64,000 bases of DNA from Williamsia sp. 1138 (GCF_002095435.2 NZ_MJEJ02000033.1:1-64000); one strand, 5' to 3'; shown: positions 44,216-52,796, counted from the first letter of the stretch. Translations and numbers: made by a program. The notes: a model not told the origin generated them from the letters alone.

Positions 44216-44233
44216 TGATTACATGCATGACGA
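44216..44233. promoter_or_regulatory. CATGCA operator site 2
   Basis: TGATTACATGCATGACGA matches site 3 in 11 of its first 12 bases (TGATTRCATGCA). It is placed to act on the minus-strand operon. Confidence 0.55.
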
Positions 44234-44361
44234 TTTCGTTGCACCACGTTACAACTTGATGACGTAAGCACTCATTGCTTCGAAAAATTGGCTTTTTGCT
44301 CGTCTTTTTCGGCACCTCGACGAACTTGGGCGAATCGCTTAACACCATGGCAACAGAGTAG

Positions 44362-44377
44362 TGATTGCATGCAATCA
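44362..44377. promoter_or_regulatory. CATGCA operator site 3, perfect palindrome
   Basis: TGATTGCATGCAATCA is a perfect 16-bp dyad 25 bases before the GTG of the binding-protein gene. ATTGCATGCAAT fits the TTGnnnnCAA pattern bound by FCD-type GntR regulators. Confidence 0.7.
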
Positions 44378-44402
44378 ACCGAAACTCACCTCTAGGAGAA
44401 CC

Positions 44403-45569
44403 GTGAAAGCACAACGCGCCCAACGCATCGGTGTCACCGTCATCGCCCTCACCACTCTCGGGCTGTCGGCCTGCGCCTACGGCTCGGACGAGCCAGCAGA
44501 ATCTGTGTCCCTCGAGCCGGCCGCGGCGCAGCAGAGTCTCGCCGACGTCTGCCCCGCCAACGTAGGCGTCCAGCTGCAGTGGCAGCCGCAGTCGGACATG
44601 GGCGGTCTGTTCGGCCTGCTCGGACCCGGATACGTCGTCGACACCGACGACAAGTCGGTCACCGGCCCGCTGGTCGCGGGCGGTAAGGACACCGGTGTCG
44701 ACATCACTCTCAAATCAGGCGGCCCGGCAATCGGCTTCCAGTCCGTGACCTCGCAGCTGTACGTCGACGACTCGGTGATGCTGGGCGTGGTGCACGGTGA
44801 TCAGCTGGTGTCGGCGGCCGCCGACCAGCCGGTGGTCGGCGTGACTCCCCTGCTCAAGTACAGCCCGGCGATTCTGATGTGGGATCCCGCGACTCATCCC
44901 GAGTGGAAGACGGTCGGCGACGTCGGGACCACCGACGCCACGGTCGTGGTGTCCAAGGACCAGATCTTCCCGCAGTGGATGGTCGCGAAGGGACTGCTCA
45001 AGCAGTCCCAGATCGACACGAGCTACGACGGCGCGCCGTCCCGGTTCGTCGGCGACCCGGCCATCGCGCAGCAGGGTTTCGCCAACTCCGAGCCGTACAC
45101 CTACGCCGAGGAGACACCCGCCTGGGACAAGCCCGTCTCGTACGGCCTGGTCAAGGACGCGGGTTACGACATCTATGCCTCGAACGTCTCGGTACGCGCG
45201 GACAAGGTCGCCGAGTTCTCCCCGTGCCTCGATAAACTGGTGCCGATCATCCAGCAGTCCGGCGTCGACTACATCAGTTCACCCGAAGCCACCAACAAGG
45301 TGATCGTCGATGTGGTGTCGCAAGACCAGACCTACTCCCCGTACAGCGAAGGCGAGGCGGCCTTCAGCGCGAACCTGCTGCAGGACAAGGGTTTGCTCGC
45401 CAATGAGGACAACGGGTCGTTCGGTGTCTACGACGAGACGCGCACACAGAGCAACGTCGACGACCTGCGTCCGGTCCTCGCCGCAGGCGGCAACCAGGTT
45501 CCGCAGAACGCGACCGGGGAGCAACTGTTCACCAATCAGTTCACCGACCCCGCCATCTCGATCCCCTGA
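44403..45569 (+). CDS. ABC importer substrate-binding lipoprotein
   Basis: A 388-residue lipoprotein. The signal peptide ends in the lipobox LGLSAC with the acylated Cys24. The mature part resembles NMT1/THI5/SsuA-type binding proteins (GVQLQWQPQSDMGGLFGLLG, then VTSQLYVDDSVMLGVVHGDQ). GTG 44403 has TAGGAGAA upstream. It is divergent from the ATPase-permease genes, with which it forms one importer, and is followed 33 bases later by a second dioxygenase gene. The ligand is unknown; the aromatic-rich N-terminal region suits a ring compound. Confidence 0.88.
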   Translation: MKAQRAQRIGVTVIALTTLGLSACAYGSDEPAESVSLEPAAAQQSLADVCPANVGVQLQWQPQSDMGGLFGLLGPGYVVDTDDKSVTGPLVAGGKDTGVDITLKSGGPAIGFQSVTSQLYVDDSVMLGVVHGDQLVSAAADQPVVGVTPLLKYSPAILMWDPATHPEWKTVGDVGTTDATVVVSKDQIFPQWMVAKGLLKQSQIDTSYDGAPSRFVGDPAIAQQGFANSEPYTYAEETPAWDKPVSYGLVKDAGYDIYASNVSVRADKVAEFSPCLDKLVPIIQQSGVDYISSPEATNKVIVDVVSQDQTYSPYSEGEAAFSANLLQDKGLLANEDNGSFGVYDETRTQSNVDDLRPVLAAGGNQVPQNATGEQLFTNQFTDPAISIP

Positions 45570-45602
45570 GCGAACCCCTCTTCACCGGAAGGCACTCCCC
45601 GC

Positions 45603-46571
45603 ATGACACACGACATGACAGAACTGCAGCGCGAACGCCGTATGGGCGCACTGGGCACCGAGAGCGATCGCGAGGTGCGGCGCATCTCACTGGCAGATCT
45701 GAGCAACCGGCGCGCAGACATCGCTGACGAACTGTGGTCCGCAGCAACCGACATCGGATTCTTCCAGGTCGTCGACCACGGGATCGATCTCGTCGACGTG
45801 CAGGACGCATTCGCGATGGCAGAAGCGTTCTTCGCTCTGCCTGAAGACGTGAAATCCCGCCGCCCCAAGCGTTACAACTCCGGGTGGGAGAGCTTGACGC
45901 AGGTGCGCCCGTCGGTCGGCACCCCTGATCAGAAGGAGTCGTACCAGGTGACGTTGTCGAACATGGACGGGCTGTGGCCCACCGACGCCGAACTCGCCGG
46001 TTTCCGGCAGACGATCCTCGATTTCGAGCGCCGCTGCTGGACCCTGGCGATGGAGCTGCTCTCACTGTTCGCCGACAAACTCGGATTCGACCGGGACTCT
46101 TTCACCCGTGCACATGATCCGGCGTCTGCGAGTTACCAGAGCACGTTACGTCTGCTGCACTATTACGCGTTGCCTGCCGACGCCGACCTCACCGGGGTGT
46201 GGCGGGCCGGCGCCCACACCGACTTCGACTGCCTGACATTGCTTTTTCAGCGCAATGGGCAGGGCGGACTGCAGGTGTGCCCCGGTAAGGAGATGGAAGA
46301 TCAGGTGTGGACGTCGGTGGAACCCTCCGACGATGCCATCACCTGCAACATCGGCGACATGCTGATGCGTTGGAGCGACGATGCCCTGCCGTCCAACTTC
46401 CACCGGGTGCGCAGCCCGGGACCCGACGATCATCGCGGTTCTCGCTACAGCATCGCGTTCTTCGCACAGGCCAATCGGGAGGTCTCGATCGAGGGCCCGA
46501 ATGGCAAGTACCCGGCCATCAGCGCCGAGGATTACCTGCAGCAACGCATCAGCGCGAACTTCGCAGGCTGA
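45603..46571 (+). CDS. Isopenicillin-N-synthase-family 2OG/Fe(II) dioxygenase B
   Basis: A 322-residue oxygenase of the same family as the one at 41385 but clearly diverged from it. DIOX_N: TDIGFFQVVDHGIDLVDVQD. The triad is H-x-D in GAHTDFDCLTLLFQ and His in LPSNFHRVRSPG, and R-x-S is in GSRYSIAFFAQ. It is cotranscribed with the binding-protein gene. Two such enzymes in one importer locus suggest successive oxidations, or two related substrates. Confidence 0.9.
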   Translation: MTHDMTELQRERRMGALGTESDREVRRISLADLSNRRADIADELWSAATDIGFFQVVDHGIDLVDVQDAFAMAEAFFALPEDVKSRRPKRYNSGWESLTQVRPSVGTPDQKESYQVTLSNMDGLWPTDAELAGFRQTILDFERRCWTLAMELLSLFADKLGFDRDSFTRAHDPASASYQSTLRLLHYYALPADADLTGVWRAGAHTDFDCLTLLFQRNGQGGLQVCPGKEMEDQVWTSVEPSDDAITCNIGDMLMRWSDDALPSNFHRVRSPGPDDHRGSRYSIAFFAQANREVSIEGPNGKYPAISAEDYLQQRISANFAG

Positions 46572-46589
46572 TTCGCTGCCGACTGCCCC

Positions 46590-46648
46590 ATCTTGGTGGG
46601 TTGCGGCGACGGCGACCTGCGCTTTCGCTCGCCACAACCCACCAAGAT
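46590..46648. terminator. Perfect 14-bp inverted repeat, bidirectional terminator
   Basis: ATCTTGGTGGGTTG (46590-46603) and CAACCCACCAAGAT (46635-46648) are perfectly complementary, and the next six bases pair with one mismatch, giving a stem of about 20 bp. It separates the dioxygenase gene from the end of the convergent SMR operon. Confidence 0.8.
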
Positions 46649-46654
46649 CGGAGC

Positions 46655-46978
46655 TCAGTGCGCCGCGCCGAGCTCGATGATCAAGACCCCGCCGGCGATG
46701 GTCACGATCCCGAGGCCCATCAGCCAGGTCAGTGGGTCGTCGAACAAGATTTTCGCAACGACGGCAGTGATCGCGACACCACACGCCGCCCAGATCCCGT
46801 AAGCGATCCCCACCGGCATCCCCTCGGCCAACGTCAGCGCCAGCATCCCGAAGGCCAGCAGATAGCCGATCGCCGTCGGGATGAGCCACACCGCTTTCCG
46901 AAAGCCGTCTGATGCCCGCAACGACATGGTGCCGACGACTTCACTCAGGATCGCGATGGTCAGATACACCCACTGCAT
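46655..46978 (-). CDS. Small multidrug resistance (SMR) protein, second of a pair
   Basis: A 107-residue four-helix SMR exporter. The essential membrane Glu is in YLTIAILSEVVGTMSLRASD, and the family motif AYGIWAACGVAITAVVAKIL is present. Its ATG overlaps the stop of the preceding SMR gene (TGATG, 46976-46980). Paired SMR genes often encode heterodimers with opposite topologies. It is the last gene of the glycosyltransferase-monooxygenase-lipase operon. Confidence 0.92.
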   Translation of the reverse strand: MQWVYLTIAILSEVVGTMSLRASDGFRKAVWLIPTAIGYLLAFGMLALTLAEGMPVGIAYGIWAACGVAITAVVAKILFDDPLTWLMGLGIVTIAGGVLIIELGAAH

Positions 46979-47370
46979 CAGGGTTGCTCCGGCTCTGCCT
47001 CAGTCGACATCGTCACCGTCTCGGCCTTGTGAGACCCCAGTTCCACCAGCAGGACCCCGACGATCACGACCCCGATACCGAGTGCGATCACCCAGGTGAA
47101 CGGGTCGTCGAAGATGATGGCCGCGAGTACAGCGGTCAGCGCGACGCCGCACGCTGCCCAGATCCCGTAGGCGACACCGATCGGCATACCCTCGCGCAGC
47201 ACCAGCGCCAGGCAGACGAACGCACCGCTGTAGCCGAGCACGACGAGGGCGATCCAGGCCGGATGATCCACGGCCGCCCGAAGTGCGAGAGTCGCGGTGA
47301 CCTCCATGACAATTGCGCCGAACAGCAGTAACCACGGCTTCAGCGAGCCGGTCTGCGCGGAAGTGCTCAT
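46978..47370 (-). CDS. Small multidrug resistance (SMR) protein, first of a pair
   Basis: A 130-residue SMR protein with the membrane Glu in LLLFGAIVMEVTATLALRAA and the motif AYGIWAACGVALTAVLAAII. It is longer than usual, with a 12-residue N-terminal lead and an acidic hydrophilic tail of about 20 residues. ATG 47370 overlaps the lipase stop by four bases; TTG 47379 is less likely. With the downstream SMR it probably forms a two-component exporter for the product of this operon or for a toxic cation. Confidence 0.92.
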   Translation of the reverse strand: MSTSAQTGSLKPWLLLFGAIVMEVTATLALRAAVDHPAWIALVVLGYSGAFVCLALVLREGMPIGVAYGIWAACGVALTAVLAAIIFDDPFTWVIALGIGVVIVGVLLVELGSHKAETVTMSTEAEPEQP

Positions 47371-48575
47371 GGGCGACAATCATCCCGCACGGGCGACCCG
47401 GCGAGTCGGTCGGTCAGATACGGGAGGATCCCGCCGGTGTTCACGGTCCCGTGCCCGGCGGTGGGTTGCAGATCGACGGTCACGGACCCACCCAGAACAC
47501 ACTGGTCCCGGATGGACGCTGCCGTCCACGCGGGCTCATTGAACTTGTCCTGTCCGCCGTACAGCACGAGCAGCGGAGCAGTGAGAGCTGCCTTGGGCAG
47601 CGCCATCTGCTGGATCAGCTCGCGTAGCCGAGCGGTGGCGGCGGGCGAGGCAGGCACGAAGTCGGGCGCCGAGATCCATGCGACCGCCTGCTCCCGCACA
47701 GACGCCTCGGCGCATGCGCTCAGTGCATCCCAGTGCTGGGCGAGGCCGCCGCGCCGATAGTCATCGCGATTCATGTCGGGGTTGCGCCGCGCGAGGGATT
47801 CCTCCATCCACTGCAGGCTTCCCTGCTGTTCCTTGGTGAGCGCGCCGGCCGCGGCCAGGTCGACCACCGGGACCTTGCTGGTGGGAGGTACCTGCGCGAC
47901 CGCACCTTTCAGCCGCAGATCGGGCGCGTAGGACGCCGCGATCTCGTCAGCGGCCCAGCTCGCCCCAGCACCCTGCGATATCCCGTAGGTCACCCAGGTC
48001 GTCGACACCTGCGGATACACCTGCCGGATCGCCCGGACCGAGTCGATCATGGTGCGGGCAGCGGAATAGGGATCGAGGTACGGGTGCGGGCCGCTGTCCG
48101 AACCCAACCCTGCGAAGTCGGCGAGGGTCACGGCCATACCCGCGCGCAGATACGTGGTCACCAATCGGGCGAGCCCGTAGAGGTTGCCCGTCAACGATGG
48201 CGCACAGTTGGTGTTTATCCCGGTCGACCCGTGTCCCAGCGCCAGGACTGGCCAGCCACCCTCGGGCGGTGTGCCCTCCGGTTCGAAGACCGTCCCCGAC
48301 ACGACATTCGGCTTACCACTGGTGTCGGTGGACCGGTACAGGATCCGGTCGCCACGCAGATCGGGAGCGAGGCCGGTGGTCGACACCCAGTCGCGTCTGT
48401 CGACGACGTCACCGGGAGCCGGATAGTCGATGGACGACGTCGTCGGCATCGGCTCGTCGGGTGGAGTGGCCGGCTCGGCCGTACCGCACGCAGCGAGAAC
48501 CAGCGACACGATCGCGGCAATCGCCACAAATCCGTGCCTTGTGAACGTCACGGGCAAGAACTTACCAGCGGTCAT
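47367..48575 (-). CDS. Secreted lipoprotein lipase/esterase (LIP family)
   Basis: A 402-residue exported alpha/beta-hydrolase. The signal peptide ends at the lipobox SLVLAACG with Cys30. The nucleophile elbow is YGISQGAGASWA, the acid in LYGGQDKFNEP and the His in TAGHGTVNTGG, as in secretory lipases. ATG 48575 (GTG 48578 just before) gives a gap of 12 bases to the monooxygenase stop. Its place in a glycosyltransferase/monooxygenase/SMR operon is unusual; it may process an acylated product or supply fatty acid for a starter. Confidence 0.88.
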   Translation of the reverse strand: MTAGKFLPVTFTRHGFVAIAAIVSLVLAACGTAEPATPPDEPMPTTSSIDYPAPGDVVDRRDWVSTTGLAPDLRGDRILYRSTDTSGKPNVVSGTVFEPEGTPPEGGWPVLALGHGSTGINTNCAPSLTGNLYGLARLVTTYLRAGMAVTLADFAGLGSDSGPHPYLDPYSAARTMIDSVRAIRQVYPQVSTTWVTYGISQGAGASWAADEIAASYAPDLRLKGAVAQVPPTSKVPVVDLAAAGALTKEQQGSLQWMEESLARRNPDMNRDDYRRGGLAQHWDALSACAEASVREQAVAWISAPDFVPASPAATARLRELIQQMALPKAALTAPLLVLYGGQDKFNEPAWTAASIRDQCVLGGSVTVDLQPTAGHGTVNTGGILPYLTDRLAGSPVRDDCRP

Positions 48576-48587
48576 CACCCGCCCCGG

Positions 48588-50078
48588 TCAGGCGATCGGG
48601 TCGGCCGCACACACCACCCGATCGGGTCTGATCAACACTGAGCGGGCTCCGTTGGTGTGCAGCCATCGGCGCATCGCGGGTGCGAACGGCCCCAGGTCGC
48701 CGACCTCCATCTCCCGCGCACCCACCGATCGGGAGTGCCGCAGCAGCGCCGCATCAGTGTGCCCGTCGACGAGCAGAACGTAACCGCAGCCGAGGATTTC
48801 GTCGGACCGCCGGTGCGTGTCTTGTTCGTCCGTAGAGGTGAACTGGGGCACCGTCCGCCCGACGATGCGGTTCTGGCGCCGAGCCCGTTCGCGCAGCGAC
48901 AGGCGTCTGCGACCAACCCGCGGATAGATGAAGGCGGGGCCGGCCGATGCTGCCCCCGGCACGGAATCGACGGCACGCATCGCTGTGTGAGCCACCGTCT
49001 GCGCGGGCATGCCCCGAACGCTCATCAGCGTTCCCACCACGGTCGCCGCGACCACCGACCGCACCACATGCGGCTTGCGTTCGGATTCGTACGTGCGAAG
49101 CAGCCGCTCGTCGGCGCGCCCGTCGATCACCGCGGCCAGCTTCCACGCCAGGTTCATCGCATCACGCAGGCCCGCGCCGAGACCCTGCCCGATGAACGGC
49201 GGGGTGAGATGCGCGGCGTCACCGAGGACGAAAAGCGGACCCGATTGCCAGTGCCTGGCGACGCGCGCGGCATGCCGATAGATCGCGGTCCGGAGGATCT
49301 CGACGTCGGTGTCGGCATCAGCCAGCTGCGCACGTACCGCGCGCAGTGCCCACGCCTCGTCCACGTCGTCGCCGACAGCGGTGTCGAGGTCCGGCAGGCG
49401 GAACTCCCAGCGGTATCTGTCTTCTCCGATTCGCATGAACGTCGACGCCTGCGCGCCCGTGCACACCTGGTGCACTCCGGGCCACATCTGCAGGTCCGCA
49501 GCACAACGTACATCGACCACCAACCAACGTTGTCTGAAGCGGAGGTCGTACGCCTGCTGCCCGATGGCCGACGCGACGACGCTCGAAGCGCCGTCACACC
49601 CGAGGACGAACTGTGCGGTGAGGACGTCAGGACCGCGCTCATCGCGTACCTGAAGCGTCGCCACACCGCCGGACACCACAACAGATTCGACATCGACGCC
49701 CTCGCGCACGGTGACGGCCTGCTGCCTCGACACGGCACCGCGCAGAGCTCGCTCGAGATCGGGTTGGTCGAACATCGTGCTCTCGCGCCAGCCATGGTGT
49801 CCGTTCGCCGAACTTCGCGCGAACCTCATCAGTACCCGCATCCGTGCGTCGACCAAGCGCATTCCCTCTGCGGGCCGTCCATGCGGACCGAAGTCGTCTG
49901 CGGCGCCGGCGGCTTGCAGGATCCTGTACACCTCGTCGTCGAGGTGCACAGCTCGAGGCAGTGGATACACGCCGCGATGTCGCTCGAGGATCGTGCTGGG
50001 GATGCCGTATCGAGCCAGCAGAGCGGCGGCCGTCAGGCCGGTCGGTCCGGCACCGACGATCACTACCTGGGCGGACAC
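48588..50078 (-). CDS. FAD-dependent aromatic-ring monooxygenase (MhpA/PheA type)
   Basis: A 496-residue class A flavoprotein hydroxylase. The dinucleotide fold is VVIVGAGPTGLTAAALLARY, the second FAD motif is PLFVLGDAAHLTPPFIGQGL followed by GAGLRDAMNLAWKLA, and a DG motif reads FVLGCDGASSVVASAIG. The C-terminal thioredoxin-like domain is partly present (LVDGHTDAALLRHSRSVG). It hydroxylates phenols or resorcinols with NAD(P)H and O2. Its start overlaps the glycosyltransferase stop by 16 bases. Context points to a polyketide-derived phenol as substrate. Confidence 0.9.
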   Translation of the reverse strand: MSAQVVIVGAGPTGLTAAALLARYGIPSTILERHRGVYPLPRAVHLDDEVYRILQAAGAADDFGPHGRPAEGMRLVDARMRVLMRFARSSANGHHGWRESTMFDQPDLERALRGAVSRQQAVTVREGVDVESVVVSGGVATLQVRDERGPDVLTAQFVLGCDGASSVVASAIGQQAYDLRFRQRWLVVDVRCAADLQMWPGVHQVCTGAQASTFMRIGEDRYRWEFRLPDLDTAVGDDVDEAWALRAVRAQLADADTDVEILRTAIYRHAARVARHWQSGPLFVLGDAAHLTPPFIGQGLGAGLRDAMNLAWKLAAVIDGRADERLLRTYESERKPHVVRSVVAATVVGTLMSVRGMPAQTVAHTAMRAVDSVPGAASAGPAFIYPRVGRRRLSLRERARRQNRIVGRTVPQFTSTDEQDTHRRSDEILGCGYVLLVDGHTDAALLRHSRSVGAREMEVGDLGPFAPAMRRWLHTNGARSVLIRPDRVVCAADPIA

Positions 50079-51403
50079 TGCGCAGGCGATCCGGAGGCGT
50101 GCTTCGGCGGCCTGTTCAGTGCCGCACTGATCCCGCGCGCCCCGCCGAGCACGGCCAGTTCTTTCGCCATCGCCCGCGCGCGATCCTGGTAACCGGGGTC
50201 GTCCAGCACCGTCTGCACCGCCCGCCGGATGGCAGCCGGCCGGGTCGAGCGCAACCGAATTCCCGTGCCTGAACGCACGATTCGCGCTGCAACTTCGTTC
50301 TTGTCCTCCGTGGACCCCGCCACGACGATGGGAACACCATGCCGCAGAGCGAAGTGCACTCCGCCCCAGCCGCCGTTGGTGACCAGGACGTCGGCACGGG
50401 GCAACAACATGTCGAACGGGACGAACTCGGTCACGACGGAATTGTCCCCGGGCGCACGTACTGCCTTCGCGGACGGCCCGCCCGTCGTCGCGATCACCAA
50501 CGTAGGGGTGTGCGCCAGCGCAGCCAGGGTCGGTTCCACCAATCTGCCCATGTCACCGTTGTCGAGCGTGCCCTGAGTGACCACCACCACCGGGTCCGGT
50601 CCGTCGAGCCGGGGCCACCAGGGAGGGGTTGTGTGAGACCCGCCTGCGATGTCGAGCACCGGTCCCACGTAGTCGAGCCGCTCGTCGAGATCGCGCCGCG
50701 GGTACTCGAACGACGGGGCGGTGAGAACGAAGATGTCGTCGGCGAGCAGTGGCCAGTCCAGAACGAACGAGCCCGCCTCGCATCCGACGGTCTCCTGCAC
50801 CGCGGCGTCGGCAATCCGCTGAACCCGGCGCAACACCACCGCGCGCGCACCCGCACTGAGCAGTCTGTTCCGGCGCATCCCCCACGGGGTGCTCGACGGC
50901 GGAAACCCTGGCCCGAACGGCGCGGTGTCGCGGCTTGACGCCATCAGCGGCGACGTACAGACGCAACCTATCCGTGGTGAACCCATCTGGGTAGAACCCG
51001 ACCGGTGCGAGCCGACATCACGGACGGTCAGGGTCGGCAACAGTCCGAGGAAGAGGTTCTCGGCGAGCACCACGTCCACAGTACGTTCGGCAAGCACCTT
51101 CGACACCGCTCGATGCTGCGCGACGATGTTCTTGGCGAAGAAGTTCTCGAGGTCGTAGCGAGAGCGAAGGATCCCCGGCAACCGGGATCGGCCGGGGAAT
51201 TGCCCGTCGAGATCTCGATCGTCGAAGTCCGAAGACACGGGTAGCGCAATGTGTTCCAGCCCGGCCCGCTGAACCCTCTCCCGAAAGCGGCTGCCGGTCA
51301 GCATCATCACAGTCGAACCATCACTGACGAGTTGTTTACCGATGGTTATCATCGGCTGGACATGCCCGGTCAGCGGAGCGCTGCACAACAACACATTTCG
51401 CAT
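50063..51403 (-). CDS. GT1-family glycosyltransferase (UDP-glycosyltransferase, MGT-like)
   Basis: A 446-residue GT-B enzyme of the macrolide/flavonoid glycosyltransferase type. The N-terminal half opens NVLLCSAPLTGHVQPMITIG, and the C-terminal nucleotide-sugar motif is VTNGGWGGVHFALRHGVPIV with AGSTEDKNEVAARI following. It transfers a sugar from NDP-sugar to a small lipophilic acceptor. It is the first gene of the five-gene minus-strand operon and is divergent from the type III PKS. The C-terminal 20 residues are basic and Pro-rich. Confidence 0.9.
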   Translation of the reverse strand: MRNVLLCSAPLTGHVQPMITIGKQLVSDGSTVMMLTGSRFRERVQRAGLEHIALPVSSDFDDRDLDGQFPGRSRLPGILRSRYDLENFFAKNIVAQHRAVSKVLAERTVDVVLAENLFLGLLPTLTVRDVGSHRSGSTQMGSPRIGCVCTSPLMASSRDTAPFGPGFPPSSTPWGMRRNRLLSAGARAVVLRRVQRIADAAVQETVGCEAGSFVLDWPLLADDIFVLTAPSFEYPRRDLDERLDYVGPVLDIAGGSHTTPPWWPRLDGPDPVVVVTQGTLDNGDMGRLVEPTLAALAHTPTLVIATTGGPSAKAVRAPGDNSVVTEFVPFDMLLPRADVLVTNGGWGGVHFALRHGVPIVVAGSTEDKNEVAARIVRSGTGIRLRSTRPAAIRRAVQTVLDDPGYQDRARAMAKELAVLGGARGISAALNRPPKHASGSPAQCPPR

Positions 51404-51437
51404 CTGGATTCGTCATTCTTCTCGGGAGTAGGTCCGA

Positions 51438-51451
51438 TTGTCACATGACAA
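51438..51451. promoter_or_regulatory. Palindrome in the PKS/glycosyltransferase promoter region
   Basis: TTGTCA-CA-TGACAA is a perfect 6-2-6 dyad, 35 bases upstream of the glycosyltransferase start in the 251-base divergent gap. The regulator is not identified. Confidence 0.45.
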
Positions 51452-51654
51452 CAACCGTTCTCGGATCGCCTGGCATCACCTACCGACGCCACAGTCGAGC
51501 AAATGACCGACATCACATCCGAAAAGCCCGGTCTCGACAACCCGAGGGGTTGCCGAATGCCATAAACGGACCTACGTTGACCTCAACCTAGTTTGCATCG
51601 CGGCGAGACTACGGCTACCCCAGGCTTTTTGAGACGAGATTCGGAAATCATCCC

Positions 51655-52707
51655 ATGGTCACCGCTTATGTAAACCAGATCAGCACCGCAGTTCCAGAGC
51701 TCGACGTTCACGAGACCTTCGTCGAGTTCGCCCCCGCGCTGATCGACGCCCGCGGAAAAATGCTGCTGTTCAAGAGGATGGCCGAACGCGCTCACATCTC
51801 TCATCGCTGGTCTGCAGTCGAGGATCCGGTGGCGTTCTACGGCGACAATCCGAGCGACGTCGACACCGAAACCCGCATGATCGAGTACGAGGACAAGGCC
51901 CCGAAACTGGCCCAGCGCGCCGTGGACGGCCTGGACCTGGGTGCAGCGGCCGACGACATCACCCACTTGGTGATCGTGACCTGCACAGGCTTCTATTCCC
52001 CCGGCATCGACTACGACATCATCAAGAACTGCGGCATCAGCCCCAACGTCGACCGCACGCAGATCGGCTTCATGGGTTGTTTCGCCGGTATCACCGGCCT
52101 GAAGACCGCGAACAACATCGTTCGGGCCGATCCGAGCGCCAAGGTCCTGCTCGTCAGTGTCGAGCTGTGCTCCGTTCATCTCCAGAAGCCCAAGAGTCTC
52201 GAATCCATGTTGTCGTTCTTGATCTTCGGAGACGGCTGCGCAGCAGCAGTGATCTCCGCCGAGACCACCGGAATTGAACTCGACACGTTCAAGCAGTTGA
52301 TGGTGCCGGACACCCGCGACCTCATCACCTGGCGAATCGGCAACGCGGGTTATGACATGGTGCTGTCCGGCAAGGTCCCCGGCCAACTCGGCAAGGCACT
52401 GAACCCCGAGAATCTCAAGCTCATCCTGGCCGGACGTACACCGGACGATATCGACCTCTGGGCAATTCATCCCGGCGGCAGAACCATTCTCGATGCGGTC
52501 GAGAACGCCCTCGAACTCGACTCCGACGCACTCGCAGTGTCACGGCACATCCTTGAAAACTACGGGAACATGTCTTCTGCGACAGTACTTTTCGTTCTCG
52601 CCGAGATGATGGAGCGCGCCGCACACGGCGGCCCCACAGGCATGGGGAGCGCCATGGCTTTCGGTCCCGGGCTCACCGCGGAGACGATGCTGTTCCGACT
52701 GGAGTGA
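51655..52707 (+). CDS. Type III polyketide synthase (chalcone-synthase-like)
   Basis: A 350-residue homodimeric ketosynthase. The catalytic triad is intact: Cys142 in QIGFMGCFAGITGLKTA, His272 in WAIHPGGRTILDAVENAL and Asn305 in LENYGNMSSATVLFVL. GDGCAAAVISAETTG and the C-terminal GPTGMGSAMAFGPGLTAET are also diagnostic. It extends a CoA starter with malonyl-CoA and cyclises the chain to a pyrone, resorcinol or naphthalene-type product. Divergent tailoring and export genes suggest a small biosynthetic cluster. The starter cannot be predicted by eye. Confidence 0.93.
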   Translation: MVTAYVNQISTAVPELDVHETFVEFAPALIDARGKMLLFKRMAERAHISHRWSAVEDPVAFYGDNPSDVDTETRMIEYEDKAPKLAQRAVDGLDLGAAADDITHLVIVTCTGFYSPGIDYDIIKNCGISPNVDRTQIGFMGCFAGITGLKTANNIVRADPSAKVLLVSVELCSVHLQKPKSLESMLSFLIFGDGCAAAVISAETTGIELDTFKQLMVPDTRDLITWRIGNAGYDMVLSGKVPGQLGKALNPENLKLILAGRTPDDIDLWAIHPGGRTILDAVENALELDSDALAVSRHILENYGNMSSATVLFVLAEMMERAAHGGPTGMGSAMAFGPGLTAETMLFRLE

Positions 52708-52726
52708 CGGCCGACGCTCAGACAGA

Positions 52727-52796
52727 TGCTCCACTTCCAGAAGGATGCTCCGGTTCCAGGGCTCCGGAACCGGAGCGGATTGCTGAAAGTGGAGCA
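52727..52796. terminator. Nested double hairpin between convergent genes
   Basis: Outer arms TGCTCCACTTCCAG (52727-52740) and CTGAAAGTGGAGCA (52783-52796) pair with one mismatch. Inside, GCTCCGGTTCC (52747-52757) and GGAACCGGAGC (52766-52776) pair perfectly with an 8-base loop. It ends the PKS gene and the convergent CGNR gene. Confidence 0.8.

Noticed and set aside
46655-47370. Guanidine-riboswitch-linked SugE pair
   Set aside because: The SMR genes are coupled inside a longer operon by overlapping start and stop codons, leaving no room for a riboswitch.
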